Source: JBGPHT01 sp041484525
Lineage (GTDB): Bacteria; Acidobacteriota; Terriglobia; Bryobacterales; Bryobacteraceae
Assembly: GCA_041484525.1 (NCBI GenBank)
Contig: JBGPHT010000278.1
Span: forward strand, 1-5,074
Length of the DNA stretch: 5,074 nt
Direction: 5' to 3'
The notes under the pieces are model-generated. The model ran no database searches, was not told the origin of the DNA, and saw nothing but the letters and a program-made list of their open reading frames with translations. The position numbers were made by a program, and so were the translations under genes. Each line of letters begins with the position of its first letter. Within the stretch, counting starts at the first letter, position 1. Shown here in pieces: positions 1 to 5,074 of the stretch.

Positions 1-1
1 A

Positions 2-424
2 CGCGACCAGTTGAAATCCCAACTCGCCCGGATCGGCGAAATGCGCCCGGGTTCCTTGGCCGCTCGTTTCCGCAAATGTGGTAAGCCTTCCTGTCACTGC
101 GCTAAAAGAGGCGCGAAAGGCCATGGCCCCTCCTATTCCCTGACCCATCCGGTGGCCGGCAAGACGGTGACCCGGATGATCCCCGCCGGCTCGGCCGTGG
201 ACCAGACCCGTCAGCAGTTGGAGGAGTACCACCGCTTCCGCCAGTCGGTCGTTTTCAGGACTTCTGCGAGCCGAGGTTACAACTCCGTAGGGCCGCTTGA
301 TCTTTTGTCACTTTCCTGTCGTGCGCCCGCACCGGTCAGGAATGTGCGGGCGCGGCCGATGCGCTCGTCGAATTCCGCTCGACGGCCCGGCCAACCGAAT
401 ACCTGCAACGCCCGGATTGCATAA
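2..424 (+). CDS. Partial, 3'-truncated DUF6788-like mobile-element-associated protein
   Basis: The frame is open to the left edge, so the start lies upstream. The TTG at 11 is only the first possible start inside the window. Counting from that TTG, residues 11-78 resemble the small proteins (DUF6788 type) often encoded beside transposases: MRPGSL, then a Cys cluster CGKPSCHC (C23, C28, C30, with H29), then GHGP, GKTVTR and EEYHRFRQ. The Cys cluster suggests metal or nucleic-acid binding, but the family's biochemical role is not established to my knowledge. Recognisable sequence ends near nt 244. Residues 79-137 (SVVFRT... to the stop at 422-424) are low-complexity and, from about nt 300, are the antisense of the ankyrin gene's tail, so they are probably not native. 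A shift to another frame after nt 244 gives GRFQDFCEPRL... ending at a TGA at 298-300, which could be the decayed true C-terminus. Family name is from memory of motifs; treat as a gene remnant. Confidence 0.62.
   Translation, partial: RDQLKSQLARIGEMRPGSLAARFRKCGKPSCHCAKRGAKGHGPSYSLTHPVAGKTVTRMIPAGSAVDQTRQQLEEYHRFRQSVVFRTSASRGYNSVGPLDLLSLSCRAPAPVRNVRARPMRSSNSARRPGQPNTCNARIA
245..305. other. Chimeric junction between mobile-element remnant and ankyrin gene
   Basis: Plus-strand similarity to the DUF6788-like protein fades after about nt 244 (or nt 300 if the alternative frame is real). The minus-strand squalene-cyclase-like reading fades after the residues ARQESDK, near nt 304. Neither gene explains the DNA between. 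The stop codon that ends the minus-strand frame (TAA, 279-277) lies inside the decamer CCGAGGTTAC at 271-280, so it appears to be supplied by foreign sequence. The simplest reading is an insertion or deletion junction where a mobile element joined and truncated the ankyrin gene. No target-site duplication can be tested because the other end is outside the window. Confidence 0.5.
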
Positions 425-662
425 GCAGCACGGCCGATCGAGCCGTCCGCAATCGGCGCCCGTGCCTCGGATTCTTCAAACCAGTGTCCGTCGGAGTGCT
501 GAAGCGCGATAACGTCCGCGACGGCCGCATCGGTCGTGGCATCCGGCCGGTAGCCGGCAGCCGACATGGCCAACAACTGATTGACGATCCGGTCGGATCC
601 GCCGCCTCGATGAATTCCCTGGAGCATGTCGTCTGCCGACACTCCCCAGCTAAGGGCAAGAC
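277..662 (-). pseudogene. Out-of-frame C-terminal squalene-cyclase-like domain of the ankyrin gene
   Basis: This is the displaced 3' part of the ankyrin gene, not a separate gene. The frame reads LALSWGVSADDMLQGI, then AAGYRPDATTDAAV, then QHSDGHW (nt 481-501), then YAIRALQVFGWPGRRAEFDERI. QHSDGHW fits the QW (Q-x-x-DG-x-W) signature of prenyltransferase/squalene-cyclase alpha-barrel repeats, and the rest matches, from memory, the domain that follows ankyrin repeats in such Acidobacteriota proteins. One extra base near nt 656 would join ...MGEVL to ALSWGV... and give one frame of 526 residues from 1856 to 277. The family normally appears to continue well beyond ARTFLTGAGAR, so the domain is also truncated at its end, where foreign sequence supplies RSSGPTEL and the stop. 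The methionine at 642 is unlikely to be a real start. Confidence 0.78.
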
Positions 663-1856
663 TTCGCCCATCTCCCGTGCCGCGGATTCATCTACTTTCA
701 ACTCCGCTTTGCGCGCAGCCCGCAACGCCATCGCCGCGGCAGGCTGATGATAGCACGCGACACACCCGCTCTGACGAAAGAATTCCGTGCTCGACCGCTG
801 AATGAGCGCAACGCTCTGCGAGATTGCCTGCCTGGTTTCGCGAGGACTCTCCAGATCGGTATGAGGCCTCCCGGTGCGCTCGTTGCCGCGCAGAGCCCCC
901 GCGCCTTTCAGCAGCGAGACGACGGTGGGATTGCCAAATTTTGACGCCCAATCGAGCGGCGTCTCCCCCAGATTGCTCTTGGCGTTCACCGCAGCCCCGG
1001 CTCGCAGGAGGACGCGCACCACGCCGGCATTCTGATGTTCTGAACCGACCGCGAACATCAGCGGCGTCATGTCACGAGAGTCGCGCGCGTTGACGTCGGC
1101 GCCGGCGTCCACCAATTCCTGGATCAACTCCGGCGAGCCGTAAGGCGCAGCTAGAATCAGAGCCGTCACCTTCACCAGCGCGATTTGCCCATGCTTCGCG
1201 GTGGTGTAAGAAGTTCGAGCGACATTGACGCGAGCACCTTTACTCAACAGCAGGCGCACCCATTCCACCGAACCGATTGCGGCTGCGCCCATCAAAGCCG
1301 AATCACCCCTTTTGTCCAGGGCGTTCACATCCGCGCCCTTCGCAAGCAGCAGCCGTACGCTTTCCACATCTCCGGCACTCGCCGCCTGGTGCAGTGCGGT
1401 CACGCCCAGCGAATCACTCACCCGCGGATCGGCCCCTTTCGAAAGGAGCAGGCCCACCGTGGCCGAGTTGCCGTCGACACGCGCCGCGATCATCAGCGGA
1501 GTTCGACCCTGTTTCGATTGGGCATTCACGCCGGCATTGCGTTCGACGAGCATACGCGTCTTGACTGCGTCACATGCAGCCCACAACAAAGAGGTCGCGT
1601 CGAAGTTGTTCTTCGCGTTTACTGCTGCGCCCTTATCGAGCAGCAGCTTCAGGGCCACCGGGCTACCGAAGGCCGCCGCGTGCATGAGAGGGATAGCACC
1701 CTTTCCATCCCTCGTCTCGACATCGGATTTGGGCATTGATTTGAGAAATGCCAAATCGTCATTGCGGATTGCTTCGAAGACTGCCGGGGATGGGTCACTA
1801 GCAAGGCCGGAAAGCGGAGCGAGAAATGCAATGGCGAATACCCACGGAGATTTCAT
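336..1856 (-). CDS. Secreted ankyrin-repeat protein, C-terminal part frameshifted
   Basis: Residues 1-20 form a signal peptide (MKSPWVFAIAFLAPLSGLAS), so the protein should leave the cytoplasm. Residues ~24-325 hold about nine ankyrin repeats, recognisable by repeated TPL-x-x-AA, LLL-x-KGA and VNA(K/R/Q) signatures. The sixth carries an insertion (~210-230, RTSYTTAKHGQ). Ankyrin repeats bind partner proteins; the partner is unknown. A linker (~326-345) leads to a segment with CVACYH (C365, C368, H370), which in related proteins, from memory, precedes a squalene-cyclase-like domain. From about residue 400 the frame is lost: residues 401-506 (Arg/Ser/Pro-rich) have no domain character, while the genuine continuation lies in another frame. 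The start at 1856 fits the signal peptide, but no clear Shine-Dalgarno is seen. The gene lies 48 bp downstream of the receptor gene on the same strand, so it may depend on the receptor's promoter. The ankyrin call is firm; a functional product is doubtful. Confidence 0.88.
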   Translation of the reverse strand: MKSPWVFAIAFLAPLSGLASDPSPAVFEAIRNDDLAFLKSMPKSDVETRDGKGAIPLMHAAAFGSPVALKLLLDKGAAVNAKNNFDATSLLWAACDAVKTRMLVERNAGVNAQSKQGRTPLMIAARVDGNSATVGLLLSKGADPRVSDSLGVTALHQAASAGDVESVRLLLAKGADVNALDKRGDSALMGAAAIGSVEWVRLLLSKGARVNVARTSYTTAKHGQIALVKVTALILAAPYGSPELIQELVDAGADVNARDSRDMTPLMFAVGSEHQNAGVVRVLLRAGAAVNAKSNLGETPLDWASKFGNPTVVSLLKGAGALRGNERTGRPHTDLESPRETRQAISQSVALIQRSSTEFFRQSGCVACYHQPAAAMALRAARKAELKVDESAAREMGEVLPLAGECRQTTCSREFIEAADPTGSSISCWPCRLPATGRMPRPMRPSRTLSRFSTPTDTGLKNPRHGRRLRTARSAVLLMQSGRCRYSVGRAVERNSTSASAAPAHS

Positions 1857-1904
1857 ATGTAGGACTCAACCGCTCAGGCCAATGAGCATAGCACGCCGGA
1901 CCGC
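1857..1904 (-). other. Short gap between receptor and ankyrin genes
   Basis: This 48-bp spacer separates the receptor stop from the ankyrin start. I see no hairpin with a T-run that could act as a terminator, no clear promoter and no strong ribosome-binding site before the ankyrin ATG (the preceding bases read GAGTCCTACAT). The spacing and shared strand make cotranscription plausible, but that is an inference. Confidence 0.4.
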
Positions 1905-4901
1905 TCAAAACCGGAATCGCATCGAGAGCTGGACCGACCGCGGGCCGCCCGTCTGCAGAATAGGCGCCAACCCGCTGCCGGGACTGCCGGTTCCCAACAT
2001 CAGGTTCAGCATAGACGTGGACCGGCCGAACAGCGGGCTGTTCAGGAACTTCACGGGGTCGGCGAAGTTGGGATGGTTGAACGCATTGAACGCTTCCAAT
2101 CGCAACTGAAGATCGTAGCGGTCGCGCCATCGCCACGAGCGCCGCAGCGCCAGGTCGACTTGCGACATTCCCAATCCCGAATAGACATTGCGGCCCAACG
2201 TGCCTTGCCTGCCGGGCGCGGCGGACGTGAATGCCGCGGGATTCAGCACGCGGCCGGCCGGCGCGGACGGGTCGTCGAGCCACACCGGCACCGACACCGC
2301 TACGTTAGGCCGGAACGCATTGGCGAAGGCGATTCCCAGGTACTGCTCGCTCGCGAGCACGTTGACCGGGAAGCCGGTGCGTGCGTGGAAAATGCTGTCC
2401 ACGGCCCATCCGGAGCGGCCGGGAAATTCATAGGAGAGCGAACCCGCGAAGGAGTGGCGCAGATCGAAGTCGGAAGACCCACGTTCGCCGGCCAGGCTGG
2501 TTCCCGGACCGGCCCAGGTGAGGAATGCATCGCTCGAATCGTTGTCGATCGAATGCGACCAGGTGTAGGACGCGGCCGCCGTGAGGCCGCGCGCCACACT
2601 CCGGTGATACTGCAGTTGCAGCGCGTGATAATCCGAGAGGCCGTGGTTGGTGGTGAGGGCGAAGATGGAGCGCTCGCTGCTGCCTTCGCCGCCCGCTTCG
2701 CGACGCACCAGGTTGCGGCCGGCGGAGCCGACGTAGCCGGCCGAAACCACATCGTGCGCGCTGAACCCGTGCTCGAGCGAAACGTTCCACTGCACGATCT
2801 GCGGCAACTGCAGGTCGGGCAAAAAGCCGAAGCTCAATTGCGTCTCCACCAGCCCCGCGCGGCCGCTCTTGAATTCCGCGACGCTCAGCGGCCCGCCGTT
2901 GATCACGTCGGTCGCTATGCTCAGGCTGGAATCGTAATAAAGGCCGCCGCCGGCGCGCAGCACGGTTCGCCCATCCTTCCCCATGCGGTACGCAACCCCC
3001 ACGCGCGGCGCCAGGTCGCGGTAGGAAGTGGACCACAGCGGACCCTCGGTGGCGAAGAAAGTGCCGGTCGAGCGGTCGAGGACAAACGGGGGATCGGCGG
3101 GTGTCGGGGCCGGGCTGAACTCCCAGCGCAGCCCTAGGTTCACGGTGAGCCGCGAGGTCACCTGCCAGGTGTCCTGCGCCCAGAGAGAAAGCTCCTCGAG
3201 TTGCGTGGTCCGCCGCAACGGGTCGGCGGTTGCGAACCAGAGCCTGGCCTTGCTCGACACGGTGGACATATCGTCCGCGATGATTCCCAGCACGGGGTTC
3301 GAATCGCGGCGCACCGCCAGCAGGCGCCGGTAGTCCGCACCCAGGTTCAACGAGTGGCCGCCGTGTTTCCAAGAGCCCGATTGGAGCACCTGGAACTGCC
3401 GCTGCCAGCGGTCCCCCTCCCGCCCGGAAACCAGTTGCCCGACGCCGCCGATCGAAAAGCGTACCAGGTAATCGCAAGACGCTTTGGTTCCCAGAAAGTA
3501 TGAGGTCAGCGGAAACAAGTCGCATCCGGGGACATCCGATTCCCCATCGGTCCACACGGAATGCGCCGACGCCTTGGATACGTTGAGGCGCGTATCGAGG
3601 ACCAGATTCGCCGACGGTCGCGCGTTCACTCCCAGCGTCAGGCTGCGCGCGCGCAGGTCCAGCCGGTTCACCTGGGTGGCGCCGAACTGGTTGTCCGAAG
3701 GGGCGTCGTTGTAGCGGGCGAAGAGCGTGATGCGCCGCCCGGCCGCCTGATCGAGACGCAATCCCCCGGCCTGCAATCCGGCTGGCCGGTTGACCCGCCC
3801 CACCCACTGCGCCGTGTCGCCGCCGAGCAGCGGGCCGTTGGGTTCGGGAAACAGATCGAGCGCCGGCTGTACCCAGCTCGCAGCCGCCTCGCGCGCATCC
3901 ATCGACGGCACGGGCTGCATCCACACGTACGGCTGGCGCATGGCGATGCGTTGATAGGAGAGGAAGAAGAAAGTTCGATTTCGGATCACCGGCCCGCCCA
4001 AGGTCTGCGAAAAATCCTGCAGACGCAGCGGCTCGCGGCCGTAGCCGGCCTGATTGCCGAACCAGTCGTTGGCTCCCAGTAGTTCGTGGCGCACTCGGTA
4101 TGATGTGGATCCGTGCAACTGATTGCCGCCGGAGCGGGTGCTGAACGTCAGGATGGCGCCCGGCAAGCGGCCGAATTCGGCTACCGAGGTGGAGGTCTGC
4201 ACCCTGAAATCTTCCACGGCGTCGACCGAGATCAGCGAGTCCAGGCTGCCGAAAGCGCTCACCGGCGGCAGGCCTCCACCGGGCGATTGCAGCGGGACGC
4301 CGCCGGCTGTAACGCCGGTGTTGGCGCTCACGCCATCCACCAGAAAATAATTCGTGTTGGGGCGCTGACCGCTGGTGGTGAACTGTCCTGCCTCGCCGCG
4401 CGTGGCCGGCGTCACGTTGGTGCCGGGCACTAATTCGAGCAGCGTGAGAAATCCACGGCCGTTCAGCGGCAGGCGCTCGATCTCGGCGGCGTCGAAGCTG
4501 CCGCCGGTGGATGCGTCGGCGCGGTCGGTAAGCGGCGGATCTCCGCGCACCGTGATGCTCTCCTGCATGCTGCCGACGGGCAGCGTGAAATCCACGCGCG
4601 CTACCGACGCAGCCGTTACTTTCACATCGAAGCGGTTGACGGTGACGAAGCCCTCTTTCCGCACCGTGACTTTGTACAAGCCGGGCTCGAGCGAACCCAC
4701 CGCGTAGCTGCCCGTGATCTCGGATTCGGTGGTGCGACGGAACCCGTTGTCCTCATTTACGACGGCGATGCTGGCGGCGGTAATTCCGGCGTCGGAAGGA
4801 TCGAGGATGCGGCCGTAGAGGCTTCCGTAGCGCTGCGCCAGGGCGGGCGCCGCGAGGAGCCAGGGAATGACAACCGTGCCTACAAGGCAGGCGGCGCGCA
4901 T
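1905..4901 (-). CDS. TonB-dependent receptor, Oar-like, with carboxypeptidase-regulatory-like domain
   Basis: This is a complete 998-residue outer-membrane beta-barrel transporter, expected to take up an unknown ligand using energy from TonB-ExbBD. Residues 1-22 are a signal peptide with a probable cut at ALA|Q. Residues ~24-118 form a carboxypeptidase-regulatory-like Ig fold (GSLYGRILDPSDAGI, then GSYAVGSLEPGLYKVTV, then GF and VDFTLPVG). Residues ~125-260 form the plug, with ERLPLNGRGF (142-151), the NYFLVDG segment (184-190), VEDFRV (229-234) and AEFGRLPGAILTFSTRSGGN (241-260). The remainder is a barrel rich in aromatic alternating strands, ending in SVQLSMRFRF; the terminal Phe is the usual outer-membrane assembly signal. 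C460 and C476 may form a disulfide in an extracellular loop. No clear TonB box is seen. The length suits the family. The ATG at 4901 is chosen because Arg2 and the hydrophobic core complete the signal peptide; an AAAGG lies only 2 nt upstream, a poorly spaced ribosome-binding site. No linked SusD or enzyme gene hints at substrate. Confidence 0.93.
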   Translation of the reverse strand: MRAACLVGTVVIPWLLAAPALAQRYGSLYGRILDPSDAGITAASIAVVNEDNGFRRTTESEITGSYAVGSLEPGLYKVTVRKEGFVTVNRFDVKVTAASVARVDFTLPVGSMQESITVRGDPPLTDRADASTGGSFDAAEIERLPLNGRGFLTLLELVPGTNVTPATRGEAGQFTTSGQRPNTNYFLVDGVSANTGVTAGGVPLQSPGGGLPPVSAFGSLDSLISVDAVEDFRVQTSTSVAEFGRLPGAILTFSTRSGGNQLHGSTSYRVRHELLGANDWFGNQAGYGREPLRLQDFSQTLGGPVIRNRTFFFLSYQRIAMRQPYVWMQPVPSMDAREAAASWVQPALDLFPEPNGPLLGGDTAQWVGRVNRPAGLQAGGLRLDQAAGRRITLFARYNDAPSDNQFGATQVNRLDLRARSLTLGVNARPSANLVLDTRLNVSKASAHSVWTDGESDVPGCDLFPLTSYFLGTKASCDYLVRFSIGGVGQLVSGREGDRWQRQFQVLQSGSWKHGGHSLNLGADYRRLLAVRRDSNPVLGIIADDMSTVSSKARLWFATADPLRRTTQLEELSLWAQDTWQVTSRLTVNLGLRWEFSPAPTPADPPFVLDRSTGTFFATEGPLWSTSYRDLAPRVGVAYRMGKDGRTVLRAGGGLYYDSSLSIATDVINGGPLSVAEFKSGRAGLVETQLSFGFLPDLQLPQIVQWNVSLEHGFSAHDVVSAGYVGSAGRNLVRREAGGEGSSERSIFALTTNHGLSDYHALQLQYHRSVARGLTAAASYTWSHSIDNDSSDAFLTWAGPGTSLAGERGSSDFDLRHSFAGSLSYEFPGRSGWAVDSIFHARTGFPVNVLASEQYLGIAFANAFRPNVAVSVPVWLDDPSAPAGRVLNPAAFTSAAPGRQGTLGRNVYSGLGMSQVDLALRRSWRWRDRYDLQLRLEAFNAFNHPNFADPVKFLNSPLFGRSTSMLNLMLGTGSPGSGLAPILQTGGPRSVQLSMRFRF

Positions 4902-4934
4902 TACCTTTACACTACACCGTCGCGCGCGGCTTTG

Positions 4935-4952
4935 TCCGAGGTTTCCGAGGTT
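4935..4952. repeat. Tandem 9-bp duplication TCCGAGGTT x2
   Basis: TCCGAGGTT occurs twice back to back (4935-4943 and 4944-4952); the second unit forms most of the left half of direct-repeat copy 1. A one-mismatch form, TCGGAGGTT, occurs at 5049-5057 in copy 2. This may be slippage or a doubled protein-binding half-site. Confidence 0.75.
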
Positions 4953-4972
4953 ACTATTGTGAAAGCAGATAC
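4942..4972. repeat. Direct repeat, copy 1 (31 bp)
   Basis: The copy reads TTTCCGAGGTTACT, then ATT, then GTGAAAGCAGATAC. It matches copy 2 at 5047-5074 except for one substitution (C versus G at the fifth base) and the extra ATT at 4956-4958. It starts 41 bp upstream of the receptor's ATG. Confidence 0.85.
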
Positions 4973-5046
4973 CGGCAGCGTTCGGCGCCGGCGCGCAACT
5001 CGGTTAGTGCAGCGACGAGGCTACGTCGATCGCGCCTTTGCCCGCA

Positions 5047-5074
5047 TTTCGGAGGTTACTGTGAAAGCAGATAC
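5047..5074. repeat. Direct repeat, copy 2 (28 bp, reaches window edge)
   Basis: The copy reads TTTCGGAGGTTACT followed directly by GTGAAAGCAGATAC, in the same orientation as copy 1. The left halves are offset by 105 bp and the right halves by 102 bp. The match runs to the last base of the window, so the true right boundary is unknown and more copies could follow. Confidence 0.85.

Larger units (their letters stand above)
4902..5074 (-). promoter_or_regulatory. Upstream region of the receptor gene (putative leader/promoter region)
   Basis: This 173-bp stretch to the window edge has no coding region I can support. It should contain the receptor's control signals if the promoter is close. I find no convincing -35/-10 pair: TAGTGT just before the start codon is too close to the ATG to be a useful -10. 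The region instead holds two direct-repeat copies, a 9-bp tandem duplication and a GC-rich stretch between the copies with nested inverted repeats. Whether these are operators or mobile-element debris cannot be told from sequence alone. Confidence 0.3.

Noticed and set aside
1857..1904. Possible terminator after the receptor gene
   Set aside because: No stable hairpin followed by a T-run is visible on the minus strand.
1225..2109. Plus-strand open frames antisense to the ankyrin gene (also 1185-1739)
   Set aside because: Their periodic sequence mirrors the ankyrin repeat on the other strand; the minus-strand reading has clear ankyrin signatures.
2073..3137. A 354-residue open frame on the plus strand antisense to the receptor
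   Set aside because: It has the Arg/Ala/Gly/Val-rich composition typical of antisense shadows in GC-rich DNA, with no signal peptide, motifs or ribosome-binding site.
2428..3924. A 498-residue open frame on the minus strand inside the receptor gene
   Set aside because: It is an alternative frame of the receptor, kept open by high GC. The translation is Arg/Gly/Ala-rich without domains, while the receptor frame has clear domain motifs throughout.
4942..5074. Possible CRISPR array from two ~28-bp repeats
   Set aside because: There are only two copies with an internal 3-bp indel, the ~74-bp spacing is too long for typical spacers, and no cas gene is present.

Overview
The window is GC-rich DNA with long, densely overlapping shadow frames. 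It probably comes from a soil or sediment Acidobacteriota, perhaps a Solibacter/Bryobacter relative. That placement is an inference from the gene types: a very large Oar-like TonB-dependent receptor with an N-terminal carboxypeptidase-regulatory-like domain, and a secreted ankyrin protein with a squalene-cyclase-like tail. No rRNA or other marker gene is present to confirm it.

Layout, left to right. (1) Nt 2-424, plus strand: the end of a small mobile-element-associated protein (DUF6788-like, Cys-rich) whose start lies outside the window. Its recognisable sequence stops near nt 244, and the rest of the frame reads antisense through the neighbouring gene. (2) Nt 277-1856, minus strand: a secreted protein with about nine ankyrin repeats, then a Cys/His motif and a prenyltransferase/squalene-cyclase-like domain. 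A single-base frameshift near nt 650-662 breaks it. Its 3' end also appears cut off near nt 300, where the mobile-element fragment begins, so the gene looks inactivated twice. (3) Nt 1905-4901, minus strand: an intact 998-residue TonB-dependent outer-membrane receptor, 48 bp upstream of the ankyrin gene and on the same strand, so the two may be cotranscribed. (4) Nt 4902-5074: the noncoding region upstream of the receptor. It holds two copies of a ~28-31 bp direct repeat about 105 bp apart and a 9-bp tandem duplication. The second copy runs exactly to the window edge.

Taken together, the receptor would sit in the outer membrane and import an unknown ligand, and the ankyrin protein would act in the periplasm or at the envelope. 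No SusD, glycosidase, TonB/ExbBD or regulator gene is nearby to indicate a substrate. I see no convincing new biological system. The points worth a second look are the double lesion and chimeric junction at the left, and the spaced direct repeats upstream of the receptor.
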